DNA of 64,000 nt from Acidobacteriota bacterium (GCA_026707545.1 JAPOWR010000004.1:62001-126000), one strand, 5' to 3'. Shown: positions 27,368-37,176, counted from the first letter of the stretch. A program made the numbers and translations. The notes: a model not told the origin generated them from the letters alone.

Positions 27368-30300
27368 TTAGAACAACAGCTTGAAGCCGACCTGAATCTG
27401 CCTCGGGTCGCGGGCCGCCTGCGCCTGCCCGAAGTTGTTCGGCAGGGTATAGCCGGTGATCATCCGCCTCTCCGTGGCGTTCACGCTGTCGTAGGTGACG
27501 CTGCTCGGGTTCATCACCGAGTTGATGCCCACGAAGTTGTCGCGGTTCGTCACGTTGAAGACCTCGAACCGGAACTGGCCGGTCACGCGGTCGGTGATGC
27601 GGATGTTCTTGTTCAGCGAGAAGTCGACCTGGAAGAAGTCCGCTCCCTCGCACACGCCGGGCCGGGTGTCGCTGAGCGTGCCGAGCTGCCAGCCGACCAG
27701 CGTGAAGGCGTCGGGATTGATCACTTGCAGTCCGCTTCCGCCGCAGGAGGCGCCCGTGAGGAGCGGCCGCATGTTCTCGACGAAACCGGTCCCGCCGGCG
27801 CCGTTGACTCCGGTCAGGTTTCCGGTCCTCACCGTCAAGGCCTGCCCGGAGGAGTACTGGACGATGCCGCTGAACTGCCAGGCCCCGAACAACGCCTGGA
27901 CGACGCCGCCCTGATTCTCGAGCGTCGGCAGGTTGTGGATCACGTTCGCGTTGAACACGTGATCCCGGTGAAGGCCCGCGTAGCCCCAGTCGAGATCGGG
28001 GTTCTCGAGGTCCGTGACCAGACCGGGGAACTCGCCGGCGCCCGCGTCGTTCATCGGGTCGTTGGCCTTGAAGCTCGCGAGGGTGTACGAGGCCTGGAAC
28101 TGCGATCCGGCGCCGTACCTCTGCACGTACTGCATCTGGAGACCGTCGTACTCCGAGATGCCGTTCGTTGCCCAGAACAGGATCCTGCTGTCGCCGAAGA
28201 CGGAGAAGGGTCGCAGGGTCCCGCGAAAGGCGGCGCCGCCGTCACCTTCCGGGGCGGTCACGTACTCGAGCCGGTCGGGAATGCCGTTGCCGTTGTTGTC
28301 GCCCGAGCGCACCTGGTTGATGTCGGCACGCCGCATGATGTGGCGCCCTCGGGTGCCGACGTAGCCGATCTCGATCGTGCTGCTTCGGCCGACCCGCTGC
28401 TCCCAGGCCACGTTGAACTGCAGGTTGTACGGCGTCACGAAACCGGGGTCGATCGCCTTGGTCGGTCCTCCAACGCCGCAGCCGACGCATGGTTCCGGCG
28501 TCTCGTCGAGCTTGCGGATGCCGTTCAGGCGGGAGACGAAGGGCGGGTTGCCCGCGAACTCGAGCTGAATGTTGACGCGGTCGCGCTGGAAGAACTGGCC
28601 GAAGCCGGCCCGCACGACGCTCCTGCCGTTGCCGAAGATGTCGTAGGCCAGGCCGAGCCGCGGCGCGAAGTTGTCCGTGTCGCTGTCCACCAGCCCGCGG
28701 CCCGGACCGGTCGAGCCGCCCAGGAAGCCCGCATCACCGCAGGGGTCCGTTCCAGGTACCTGGATCAGACCGTTGCACGGGTCGCCTCCCAGGGCAGGAT
28801 CGAACAGATTCGGATCGAACGCCGTGATCAGGTCGTCGCTGGCGTAGGGCCACTTGTAGTTCGAGTAACGGACGCCGTAGTCGAGGTTGAGGCGGGGGTT
28901 CACCTGCCAGGAGTCGGCGACGTAGAACTCGATGTCCTCCCAATTCAACTCCGGCGCCGGCTGGTGCGATGCCTCCGCGTAGCCGAAGGTCATGTCCTGA
29001 AGCAGGAAGTCGGCCAGGATGTTGCCGGTGTTGGCGCCCCAGCCGTTGTGGCCGGTGCTCGGGCCCCAGAACTGCGGCGTCTCGGAGGCCGAACTGCCGC
29101 CGATGTACTCCTCCTTCTTGTTCTCGCTGTAGAGGGCGCCCACCTTGAGCCAGTGCTTGCCGAAGACCTGGGAGTAGTCGTCCTTGAGCACCATCAGGTC
29201 CTGCTTGTTCTCCCAGGGCGCGATGTTCCACAGCGCCCCGTAGCCGGCGGCGCCCCAGAACACCGGGTGGCTACGGTCCGCGCCGCCCGTCTTGCCGTCC
29301 CAGATCGCGGGAATCGCCGCGTTGATCTGGCTGTTGAGCCCGGGATTCGTGCCGCCCCGGTTGAGGCTGATCTCGTTGCCCGAGTAGGAGAAGGTGACCG
29401 TGTTGACGCTGTCGTCGCCGATCGTCTGGCTGAGCTGGGCCACCAGGGAGTGGCCGGGCTGGTCCCAGTTCGTATCGACAGCGGGGTAGGGGTCGTCGCC
29501 CCACAGGCCGTTCGCCTCGCCGGCGTTCGGAGCGCCGTTCACCCAGTTGTCCCGCGTGTAGCGAAGCATCAACCGGCTGCGGTCCGTGGCGTCGTAGTCG
29601 AGCCGCAGGTTCGCCTGATCCCAGTCGATGGGCGTCACCACGGCCTCGACCCAGTTGTTGCAACTGCCGGCCACCGGCGTCACGTTGGGAAGGGGGTAGA
29701 GGTTCAGCATGCCCTGGCCACCTGCGTTGATCCGATCCGCGGGAATCACGTTGCCGGGGAAGGGCTGGCCGGTGGTGGGATCGGTCGGGATCGCCGGGGT
29801 GCACCCGGGGATCGAGGGACCGCTGAAATCACCCGCGCGCTCGGCCGCCGTAGGAACGAAACCGGTGCGGGCGATGCCGCGCTCTTCGATGTTCCACTCA
29901 CCGGAGAGGAAGAAGTGCAGCTTGTCCTGCTGGATCGGGCCGCCGAGGGTGAAGCCGTAGTCCTGGCGGTCGAGCGGCTCGGTGTCCAGGCCGGACTGCT
30001 CCAGGAAGTAGTTCGTCTCGTTCCAGGAGTCGTCGCGCATGAACGCGTAGGCGCTGCCGCGGAACTCGTTCGTGCCGCCGCGCGTCACGATGTTGATCTG
30101 GCCGCCGGCGGCGCCGCCGAACTCGGGGCTGTAGCTGTTGCTGTGGATCTTGAACTCCTCGATCGCGTCGACCGAGGGGTAGATCAGGATGGTGCGGTTC
30201 GAGCCGACGTCGTTGTTGTTCGCGCCGTCGATCGTCCACATGTTGCCGGTCGTGCCGCTGCCGCTGATTGAAAGATCGACGCCCGCGAGCAGGCCCTTGT

Positions 30301-30808
30301 TCTTCGTGTCGAAGCCTTCGGGCGCGCTGACGCCAGGCTGCAGCAGGGTGAGCTGGACGAAGTTCCGTCCGTTGAGCGGCAACTCGCGGATCTGCTCGCC
30401 GGTCATCAGGCCGGCGACTTCGCCGCTCAGCGTGTCCACCGGGATGGCCTCGGATTCGACCGTGATCGTCTCCGAGACGTCGCCGAGTTCGAGTTGGGCG
30501 TTCACCTCGCGCACGTCGGCGACGTGCAGGGCGATGTCGCTGATCACCGAGGACTTGAAGCCGTCCAGCGTGACCGTGATCTCGTACGCGCCGACCGGCA
30601 GGTCGCCGAAGGTGTAGATGCCGGCCTCGTTCGTGAACGTCGTTCGGTTGAGACCGGTTTCGGTCCCCTCCAGGTTCACGGTGACGCCGGGCAGGGCGCT
30701 TCCGTTCGGGTCGGTGACGGTGCCTCGGATGCTGGCGGTGAACCGTTGGGCCGCGAGCGGTGCCGCAAGCAGCGTGAGAATGAGAATGAGAGCCAGTCTT
30801 CGTGCCAT
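27368..30808 (-). CDS. TonB-dependent receptor with carboxypeptidase-regulatory domain (Oar-like)
   Basis: 1146 aa outer-membrane receptor. Signal peptide to about residue 20 (ending LAAQ); Ig-like carboxypeptidase-regulatory domain (about 25-110, GTVTDPNGSALPGVTV); plug domain (about 120-230, including LPLNGRNFVQL); then the barrel, ending in a hydrophobic residue pattern (VGFKLLF) suited to BAM recognition. This architecture is expanded in Acidobacteria. Upstream of GH3 and SSS genes and divergent from a LacI regulator, it most likely imports an oligosaccharide. An operator candidate sits 20 bases upstream of the ATG. Confidence 0.93.
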   Translation of the reverse strand: MARRLALILILTLLAAPLAAQRFTASIRGTVTDPNGSALPGVTVNLEGTETGLNRTTFTNEAGIYTFGDLPVGAYEITVTLDGFKSSVISDIALHVADVREVNAQLELGDVSETITVESEAIPVDTLSGEVAGLMTGEQIRELPLNGRNFVQLTLLQPGVSAPEGFDTKNKGLLAGVDLSISGSGTTGNMWTIDGANNNDVGSNRTILIYPSVDAIEEFKIHSNSYSPEFGGAAGGQINIVTRGGTNEFRGSAYAFMRDDSWNETNYFLEQSGLDTEPLDRQDYGFTLGGPIQQDKLHFFLSGEWNIEERGIARTGFVPTAAERAGDFSGPSIPGCTPAIPTDPTTGQPFPGNVIPADRINAGGQGMLNLYPLPNVTPVAGSCNNWVEAVVTPIDWDQANLRLDYDATDRSRLMLRYTRDNWVNGAPNAGEANGLWGDDPYPAVDTNWDQPGHSLVAQLSQTIGDDSVNTVTFSYSGNEISLNRGGTNPGLNSQINAAIPAIWDGKTGGADRSHPVFWGAAGYGALWNIAPWENKQDLMVLKDDYSQVFGKHWLKVGALYSENKKEEYIGGSSASETPQFWGPSTGHNGWGANTGNILADFLLQDMTFGYAEASHQPAPELNWEDIEFYVADSWQVNPRLNLDYGVRYSNYKWPYASDDLITAFDPNLFDPALGGDPCNGLIQVPGTDPCGDAGFLGGSTGPGRGLVDSDTDNFAPRLGLAYDIFGNGRSVVRAGFGQFFQRDRVNIQLEFAGNPPFVSRLNGIRKLDETPEPCVGCGVGGPTKAIDPGFVTPYNLQFNVAWEQRVGRSSTIEIGYVGTRGRHIMRRADINQVRSGDNNGNGIPDRLEYVTAPEGDGGAAFRGTLRPFSVFGDSRILFWATNGISEYDGLQMQYVQRYGAGSQFQASYTLASFKANDPMNDAGAGEFPGLVTDLENPDLDWGYAGLHRDHVFNANVIHNLPTLENQGGVVQALFGAWQFSGIVQYSSGQALTVRTGNLTGVNGAGGTGFVENMRPLLTGASCGGSGLQVINPDAFTLVGWQLGTLSDTRPGVCEGADFFQVDFSLNKNIRITDRVTGQFRFEVFNVTNRDNFVGINSVMNPSSVTYDSVNATERRMITGYTLPNNFGQAQAARDPRQIQVGFKLLF

Positions 30809-30827
30809 GGACGTCGTGCCTCCTTGG

Positions 30828-30844
30828 GGTAAACCGATTTAGCC
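30828..30844. promoter_or_regulatory. LacI-type operator candidate 1 (receptor side)
   Basis: GGTAAACCGATTTAGCC, an imperfect palindrome. Its reverse complement, GGCTAAATCGGTTTACC, matches the second site at 30895-30911 in 14 of 17 positions. It lies immediately before the TonB receptor start (30808), where a bound repressor would block transcription of the receptor-GH3-SSS genes. Confidence 0.65.
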
Positions 30845-30894
30845 GGAAGCCGTGCTTAAAGCCGGCGTCGTTCGGGCTGCAGACGGAAGGGGCT

Positions 30895-30911
30895 GGCTAA
30901 ATCGTTTTAGC
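30895..30911. promoter_or_regulatory. LacI-type operator candidate 2 (regulator side)
   Basis: GGCTAAATCGTTTTAGC, containing the perfect inverted repeat GCTAAA/TTTAGC with a four-base centre including the CG typical of LacI-family operators. It lies 47 bases before the lacI GTG start. The two sites are 67 bases apart centre to centre, which would allow looping. Confidence 0.68.
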
Positions 30912-30957
30912 ATGCTAGTCTGCACTGTACACACCGCGTCGGATTTGTCAAGAGCGC

Positions 30958-32022
30958 GTGAACAGCCCCGAGAAAAAACCTGGCAGGCCCGTGAGGCTCA
31001 AGGACGTGGCGGCCCATCTGGGCCTGTCGCCGACGACCGTGTCTCTGGTGATGAACCGTTCGCCGGCGGCCAGGGGGATCCCCCCGGAGACCCAGGACCG
31101 TGTCTGCGCCGCGGCGGAGGAGCTGGGCTACCGCCCCAACTTCATCGCGCGGTCGCTTCGGCGTCAGCGCACCTTTGCGGTCGGCGTCCTGCTGCCGGAG
31201 ATCAGTGAGGGTTACGCGGCCGGCGTGCTCGCGGGGATCGAGGACGAGCTCCTCCAGGAGGGCTACTTCTACCTGGTCGCTGGACACCATTCGAAGCCCG
31301 ACCTCTTCGACGACTACCTGCAGCTCCTCACGGAGCGCTCGGTCGAGGGGCTGATCCTGGTGAACACGCCGATCGACGAGCCGCTGCCCTTGCCCGCCGT
31401 CGTCGTGGCGGGGCACCGCGAGCTGACGGGCGTGACGAACGTCGCCATCGACCATCAGGTCGCCGCGCGTCTGGCGCTGGCCCATCTGGCCGAACTCGGG
31501 CATCGGCGGATCGCTTTCTTCAAGGGTCATGCGCACTCCGCGGACACCGAGGCACGGTGGCAGGCGATCGTCGCGGCCTCGCGGGAACTCGGCCTCGAGA
31601 TCGATTCGCGGTTGACTCTCCAGCTTTCGGGAGGGCCGGCCGGCGAACAATTCTCACCGGAGGAGGGCTACCGCGAGGGGCACGTCTTCGGCCGGAAACT
31701 GATCGAGACGGGTGCGAGGTTCACGGCGCTCTTCGCGTTCAACGACATCTCGGCGATCGGTGCGATGCGCGCGCTCAGCGAGGCCGGCCTGCGAATCCCG
31801 GACGAAGTCGCGGTCGTCGGCTTCGACGACATTCTGAGTGCGGCCTTCCAGAACCCCAGCCTGACCACCGTGCGGCAACCGCTGCACGAGATGGGGCGGA
31901 GAGCGGCCGCCGAGTTGCTGCGCAAGCTGGCTGCGCCCGACAAAGACTCGCCGCCCGCGATCACGATCGAGCCGACCCTGGTCGTCCGCGACTCGACCGG
32001 TCCCGCGCCCGACCGTGCCTGA
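30958..32022 (+). CDS. LacI family transcriptional regulator
   Basis: 354 aa. Helix-turn-helix RLKDVAAHLGLSPTTVSLVM with the LacI hinge (residues 12-65), then a periplasmic-binding-protein-like sugar domain ending VAVVGFDDILSAAFQNPSLTTV. GTG 30958 is the only start that leaves an intact N-terminus. Divergent from the TonB receptor, with two matching operator candidates between them; likely senses a sugar released by the GH3 enzyme. Its end overlaps the MFS gene start by eight bases. Confidence 0.93.
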   Translation: MNSPEKKPGRPVRLKDVAAHLGLSPTTVSLVMNRSPAARGIPPETQDRVCAAAEELGYRPNFIARSLRRQRTFAVGVLLPEISEGYAAGVLAGIEDELLQEGYFYLVAGHHSKPDLFDDYLQLLTERSVEGLILVNTPIDEPLPLPAVVVAGHRELTGVTNVAIDHQVAARLALAHLAELGHRRIAFFKGHAHSADTEARWQAIVAASRELGLEIDSRLTLQLSGGPAGEQFSPEEGYREGHVFGRKLIETGARFTALFAFNDISAIGAMRALSEAGLRIPDEVAVVGFDDILSAAFQNPSLTTVRQPLHEMGRRAAAELLRKLAAPDKDSPPAITIEPTLVVRDSTGPAPDRA

Positions 32023-33196
32023 GTCGCCTCGAATCGCGCCCGGCGTGATCGGTGGCACGCCGGGTTGGCTGCCGCTCTACGGAGGGTTCCTGATCACCGG
32101 TGTGGTCACCGTGCTCCTCGGCCCGCTGCTGCCGGACCTGGCCCTTGAGTGGCGCCTTCCGGTTGAGGAGCTGAGGGCTCTTTTCGTCGTTCAGTTCCTC
32201 GCCAGCGCTACCGGCTCGCTAGTGTCGAGCTACCGGCTCGGCCTCAGCTTGCGGCTCGGATACCTGCTGATCGCCGCGGGCCTTGTGGCTCTGTCCCTCG
32301 CGGGCTGGCCCCTGGCGCTCGTGCCGATGGCCGCCGTCGGTCTCGGGCTCGGGCTGGCTATTCCGGCCACGAATCTCCGGGTCGCCCACTCGCAGCCGCA
32401 GCGCCGGGGCGCGGCGCTCTCGTCGCTCAACATGGTCTGGGGCGCCGGCGCGGTTGCCTGCCCTCTCCTGTTTGCCGTTCGGCCCCCGGGAATGTCGAGC
32501 GATGCGGTGCTCCTTGTCCTCGCCGCCGCTTCGGGGCTCATCCTCCTTTCGCTCCGTGCCGCGCCGGCCGGCGGCGCAGTCACGGCGCAGGCGGCGTCCG
32601 CGGCGAGGGGCAGGCAGGGAGGCGTGTTGCCGGGTCTCGTCGTGATCGCGGCGATCATGTTCCTCTATGTCGGGATCGAGAACTCGGTGGGGGGCTGGCT
32701 GGTCAGCCTGGCCGACCAGTTCCGGGCCGAGCGCTCGGCGACTTCCCTCTGGATCGGATCGGGCTTCTGGGCCGCGCTCCTGGTCAGCCGTGCGGTGGCG
32801 CCCCTGTTGCTGCGCCGGATGTCCGAGCCGGTCCTCTACGGCGCCGGCGTCCTGCTGGCCGGTGGCGGTCTCTTCGGCCTGCTGCTGAGCGGATCGCAAG
32901 CCGGCCTCGCGGTTGCCGCGGTCGCCACGGGCGCGGGCCTGGCGCCCCTCTTCCCGCTGACGATCTCGTTCCTGGCCGATCTCACGGCGACCACTCGTTC
33001 CCGGAACACCGGCTGGGTGTTCGCCCTGGCCGGCGCGGGGGGAGCGGTGCTGCCGTGGCTCACCGGACGGATTGCCGGCGGCGCCGACGGGCTGGCGGCC
33101 GGTTTCGTCGCTCCGATCGGGGGACTGGTTCTGCTCGCTCTGCTCTTCGGCTTGCTGCGCCGCTTTTCGACCCCGGTCCAAACACAAACTGCCTGA
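32015..33196 (+). CDS. MFS transporter, sugar permease-like
   Basis: 393 aa with about 12 predicted membrane segments in two halves and no large soluble domain. The overall pattern (LLPDLALEWRL after the first helix, later a duplicated RxSEPVLYG loop) resembles the FucP/glucose branch of the major facilitator superfamily. Translationally coupled to lacI by an eight-base overlap (GTG start inside the lacI end), so it is probably part of the same sugar regulon. Substrate not determinable. Confidence 0.85.
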   Translation: MPESPRIAPGVIGGTPGWLPLYGGFLITGVVTVLLGPLLPDLALEWRLPVEELRALFVVQFLASATGSLVSSYRLGLSLRLGYLLIAAGLVALSLAGWPLALVPMAAVGLGLGLAIPATNLRVAHSQPQRRGAALSSLNMVWGAGAVACPLLFAVRPPGMSSDAVLLVLAAASGLILLSLRAAPAGGAVTAQAASAARGRQGGVLPGLVVIAAIMFLYVGIENSVGGWLVSLADQFRAERSATSLWIGSGFWAALLVSRAVAPLLLRRMSEPVLYGAGVLLAGGGLFGLLLSGSQAGLAVAAVATGAGLAPLFPLTISFLADLTATTRSRNTGWVFALAGAGGAVLPWLTGRIAGGADGLAAGFVAPIGGLVLLALLFGLLRRFSTPVQTQTA

Positions 33197-33217
33197 CGGC
33201 GAAAGTAGACTGACCCG

Positions 33218-34969
33218 ATGATCTCGAAGAACCGGCACGTTCTCGTTCCCGTTCTGGCCGCGGCACTCGTGGCTCTGGCGCCGGCTGCCGCTCCGGCTCA
33301 GACGCAGGACGCCGATCGCCCCGCTTTCAGCGAGGTCGTCGATGTCCAGCTCGTCAACGTCGAGGTCTGGGTGAGCGACAACCGGGGTCGGCCCGTTACC
33401 GGTCTGAGCCTGGAGGACTTCGAGGTCCGGGAGGATGGAAGGCCGGTCACCGTGGAGTTCTTCAGCGAGGTGACGGATGCCGTTGCCGCCCGGACGGCCG
33501 CCGAGCCGGGCGATCAGACAGCCGACACTGTCCAGCAGGCCGCCGCGGGCGCGGTCCCGGCCGAACCGGCGCATCTCGTCCTCTACTTCGACGACCTCCA
33601 CCTCGGCCCGTCCAGCCGCAAGCGGGTGATCGAGGACCTGCGAGCTTTCCTCGACGAGGAGAAGTTCCCCGCGGAGCGCGTCCTCATCTTCCGGCAGGAC
33701 CGCGACCTGATCACTGAGGCCTACTTCGGTTCCAGCCGCGAGGACCTCGACCTGGCGCTCGAGCGCATCGCGGCCTCGCCGGGAATGGGCGGCCAGTCGC
33801 AGCAGGCGAAGCGGCTCGCGGTGCAGAGGTTGAACCAGCTCTGGCAGGACGCGAAGGTGCTCGCTTCCTCGGGCAGCAGTCGCCGGACGACGGCGCCGGC
33901 GCCCTGCGAGTCGTTCGTGCGGCGCGCGCTGCCGGAGGTCGAGAACTCTGCCCGCATCGGCCGCGACCGGATCGGCGCCACGCTCGATCACCTGACGACG
34001 ACCGTCCGCTTCCTGGCCGCGCTGCCCGGCGTCAAGACGCTGCTCTACCTCAGCGACTCCCTCGAACGGACTCCGGGCTCGGACCTGCGGGACTTCATCA
34101 CCGGCCTCTGTCCGGCCGGCGACCGGTTCCGCTCGCTCACACCCGTCGAGGAGATGTCCACCGGCTTCCACGAACTGACGCGTCACGCCAACGCGAACCG
34201 CGTGACGATCTACTCGCTCCAGACGAACGGGCTCCGTTCGACGTTCCTGAGTGCGGCGGAGCAGTCCTCGATCGACTTCCTGGGGGCGAACCCGTTCAAC
34301 AGCTCGATCCGCGAGGCGGAGCGTGGAGGGATGGCCGTGCTCGCCGACGAGACCGGCGGTCGCGCCATCTTCAACCGCAACCAGTTCGACGGCGAACTCG
34401 AACAGATCGCCAACGAGATGGCAAGCTACTACTCTCTCGCGTACCGCCCGCCCCACGGCGGCGACCGCGGCGAGCACCAGATCCGCGTACGGGTGCGGGG
34501 CCGAAATCTGGAGGTGCGTCACCGCCGCGGCTACCGCGACAAGAGTGCCGATCAACGAATGAGCGAGCAGCTCGACGGCGCGCTCTATCTCGGCCTGGTC
34601 GAGAATCCTCTCGGCGTCCGGCTGGGCGCGGGCCGCGTGCGTGCGGCCGGCGGCGGCAAGCGGCGACTGCCGCTCCACGTCATGGTGCCGGCCGCGCGGG
34701 TCGCCTTCCTGCCCTTCGAGGACAAGGAGATGGCGCAGATCAGGGTGGAGGTCGCCAGCCGCCATGCGGAAACCTCGAAGGTCGTCAGGGACGAGAAGAC
34801 CTTCCAGGTGGAAGCACCCCCGGATCGCGACACGCGTCTTCTCGACCTGGTCTTCAACATCGACATTCCCGATGGCCTCAACCTGGTCGCGGTCGGCGTC
34901 CGGGACGACGCCACCCGCGAGACCGCGTTCGTCTCGACCACCCTGGCCGTGGGCGAGGGCGGCCGCTGA
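33218..34969 (+). CDS. VWFA-related secreted protein (acidobacterial type)
   Basis: 583 aa with a signal peptide of about 28 residues. LVNVEVWVSDNRGRPVTGLSLEDFEVREDG near residues 43-75 is the typical opening of the VWFA-related family first named from Acidobacteria; the integrin-like domain (HLVLYFDDLHL, about 120 to 330) has a degenerate metal site, DDLH rather than DxSxS. Role is unknown; such proteins are thought to mediate protein-protein contacts in the periplasm. First of four chained genes with two TPR proteins and a CRTAC1 protein. Confidence 0.87.
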   Translation: MISKNRHVLVPVLAAALVALAPAAAPAQTQDADRPAFSEVVDVQLVNVEVWVSDNRGRPVTGLSLEDFEVREDGRPVTVEFFSEVTDAVAARTAAEPGDQTADTVQQAAAGAVPAEPAHLVLYFDDLHLGPSSRKRVIEDLRAFLDEEKFPAERVLIFRQDRDLITEAYFGSSREDLDLALERIAASPGMGGQSQQAKRLAVQRLNQLWQDAKVLASSGSSRRTTAPAPCESFVRRALPEVENSARIGRDRIGATLDHLTTTVRFLAALPGVKTLLYLSDSLERTPGSDLRDFITGLCPAGDRFRSLTPVEEMSTGFHELTRHANANRVTIYSLQTNGLRSTFLSAAEQSSIDFLGANPFNSSIREAERGGMAVLADETGGRAIFNRNQFDGELEQIANEMASYYSLAYRPPHGGDRGEHQIRVRVRGRNLEVRHRRGYRDKSADQRMSEQLDGALYLGLVENPLGVRLGAGRVRAAGGGKRRLPLHVMVPAARVAFLPFEDKEMAQIRVEVASRHAETSKVVRDEKTFQVEAPPDRDTRLLDLVFNIDIPDGLNLVAVGVRDDATRETAFVSTTLAVGEGGR

Positions 34970-37176
34970 TCCGCGCAAGCGCTCTCGGTCTGATCCTCGC
35001 CGCTGGGCTACCGGCGGCCACGCAGTCGCAGGATGAGCAACCGCCGGACGCTGCCATGCAGCGCGCCCTGGTGGAGGCCGAGAGCATGCTGCGCCGGGAC
35101 GAACCGCAGGCGGCCGAGAGCTGGTACCGGGAGGCGCTGCTGGAAGGCTGGCTGCTGCTCGGCGACCTGCACCGTGCCGGCGGCGCCCCGGCCGAAGCGC
35201 AGGCGGCCTACGAGCGGGCACTGGTTTCGGCCCTCGAAGCCCGGCGACCGTTGCTCGCCCTCGCCGAACTCGCGCTTGAGCGCGGCGATCCGGAAGGCGC
35301 GGTGGAGGTTCTCCTGCGTCTGCTCGCGCGAAGCTCGGGAGACGGTCGTGCCGTGCGGCTGCTCGCCCGGGCCTTCAACGCCACCGGCCAGCCGGAGCTG
35401 GCGGTGCAGCAGTTGGAAGGCGCCGCCCAGTCCATGCCTGAAGACGTCGAGACCCGGTTCGCGCTCGCCAGCGGCTACCTGCGGCTGGAGCGTCCGGAGT
35501 CCGCCGAGAAGCTCTTCCGCGAGGTGGCCGGGGAGCGTCCGATTCCGCAGACCTGGATTCTGATCGGCAGGACCTATCGCGACTACGGCGAGTACGAGCG
35601 GGCCCGCGGGGCGCTCGAACGGGCCATCGTGCAGGACCCGCGAGTACCGCGGGCCCGCTTTTACCTGGGAACCGTGGAGCTCCTGGACCGGGGCCGCGGC
35701 GCCGTCGAAGAGGCCATCGACCACTTCAAGGAGGAGCGCCGCATCTCGCCCGAGGATCCGGTGAACTCGCTCTATCTCGGAATGGTGCTGGTCGATGCGC
35801 GGCGCTTCGAGGAGGCCCTGACCTCCCTTGAGATCGCGGTGGAATCGGAGTCCACCCGACCCAACGCCCTGCATCATCTGGGCCGGGCCCTGCTCGGCCT
35901 CGACCGGCCGAGGGAAGCGGCGGCCGCGCTCGAGAGCGCCATCGATCTTGCGGAAGGCGGGTACGGCGGCTCGTTCAACGCTAACCAGATGGAGAGCCTT
36001 CACTACCAGCTCGCTCTGGCCCTCCGTCGCTCGGGCGACGAGGCGCGGGCGATGCCTCACTTCGAGGCCGCCGAACGCTTCTCGGTGGCCCTGGCCCGGA
36101 GTTCGCGCGATCGAATGTCGAACTACCTGGACGGGCACGGCAAGGAACCCTCGGCTGGGGTCGTCGGCCTGTCCGTCTTCAGCGAGACGCCGGTCTCCGG
36201 CCTCTCCGCGGAGGTTCGCGAGCAGCTCGCTCGGACAGCGCAAACGATTCTGGCCCGTGCCTCGTTCAATCTCGGCGTCATGGCGACGCAGGCCCGGCGC
36301 TTCGCCCGGGCGGCCGACCACTTCGAGCAGGCTGCCTCGGTCGATCCGGACTTTCCGAGGGTCCAGTACTCGCTGGGCGTGGCCCGCTTCAACGCGGGTC
36401 ACTTCGACCGGGCGACCTTGCCGCTGTCGAAGGCGCTGGCTGAAACGCCCGACGATGCGGCCGTGCGGCGGATGCTCGCGCTGGCCTGGCTCAACGCCGA
36501 GGTCTACGATCGCGCGGCGGAGCTCCTGGCAACCGACCCGGGCCGCGCCGCGGACCGTGCGCTCCAGTACGCCTACGGCCTGGCCCTGGTCCGGAGCGGC
36601 CGGACCGTCGATGCGCAGCCGATCTTCGACCGGCTGCTCGCCGAGCACGCTGACTGGCCCGAGCTCAACGTGCTGCTCGGCCAGGCGGCGGCTCAGGAAG
36701 GCGACTTCGACGCTGCGGTGGAGCACCTCGAACGGGCCATCGAACTTCGCCCCGGCGTTGCGGAGGCGCAGGCCACGCTCGGCAACATCTATCTCCGCCA
36801 GGGGCGCCTCGAGGAGGCCGGCGCCGCGCTGCGTGCGGAACTGGCCTCACACCCCGTCGACCACCGGTCACGCTACGTCCTGGCGACCGTCCTCGAACTC
36901 GACAACCAGCCGCAGGCCGCGCTGCGCGAGGTGGAACTGGTGCTCGCCGCGGAACCCGACTTCGCCGACGCCGGCTACCTCCGGGGCAAGATCCTGCTCG
37001 AGGACGGCCGCGTCGCCGAGGCGGCCGCGCAGTTGCGCGCGGCCGCGGAACTGGCGCCCGAGGATCCGAACATCCGCAACCAGCTAGGTCAGGCGTACCA
37101 GAAGCTCGGTGATCGGGAGAAGGCGCGCGAGCAGTTCGAGATCTTTCAGAGACTCAAGGGAAGGTCGGACCAGTGA
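34966..37176 (+). CDS. TPR-repeat secreted protein with apparent CTG start
   Basis: About 736 aa, a series of tetratricopeptide helices through most of the length (for example AEAQATLGNIYLRQGRLEEA). The first ATG (35056) would remove the export signal, but the same frame upstream reads IRASALGLILAAGLPAATQSQ, a good signal peptide. The only usable start before it is CTG at 34966, which overlaps the stop of the VWFA gene (CTGA) and has GAGGG six bases upstream. Probably a periplasmic scaffold working with its neighbours. ATG 35056 remains the conservative alternative. Confidence 0.8.
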   Translation: MIRASALGLILAAGLPAATQSQDEQPPDAAMQRALVEAESMLRRDEPQAAESWYREALLEGWLLLGDLHRAGGAPAEAQAAYERALVSALEARRPLLALAELALERGDPEGAVEVLLRLLARSSGDGRAVRLLARAFNATGQPELAVQQLEGAAQSMPEDVETRFALASGYLRLERPESAEKLFREVAGERPIPQTWILIGRTYRDYGEYERARGALERAIVQDPRVPRARFYLGTVELLDRGRGAVEEAIDHFKEERRISPEDPVNSLYLGMVLVDARRFEEALTSLEIAVESESTRPNALHHLGRALLGLDRPREAAAALESAIDLAEGGYGGSFNANQMESLHYQLALALRRSGDEARAMPHFEAAERFSVALARSSRDRMSNYLDGHGKEPSAGVVGLSVFSETPVSGLSAEVREQLARTAQTILARASFNLGVMATQARRFARAADHFEQAASVDPDFPRVQYSLGVARFNAGHFDRATLPLSKALAETPDDAAVRRMLALAWLNAEVYDRAAELLATDPGRAADRALQYAYGLALVRSGRTVDAQPIFDRLLAEHADWPELNVLLGQAAAQEGDFDAAVEHLERAIELRPGVAEAQATLGNIYLRQGRLEEAGAALRAELASHPVDHRSRYVLATVLELDNQPQAALREVELVLAAEPDFADAGYLRGKILLEDGRVAEAAAQLRAAAELAPEDPNIRNQLGQAYQKLGDREKAREQFEIFQRLKGRSDQ

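Noticed and set aside
27359..30271. 970-aa open frame on the plus strand
   Set aside because: Exactly antisense to the TonB receptor, whose domains are unmistakable; low-complexity Val/Arg/Ala content.
30852..30862. Third LacI site (GCTTAAAGC)
   Set aside because: Not a true palindrome and does not match the two good sites.
32219..35221. 1000-aa open frame on the minus strand
   Set aside because: Spans the antisense of the MFS and VWFA genes and has no recognisable domain or start signal.
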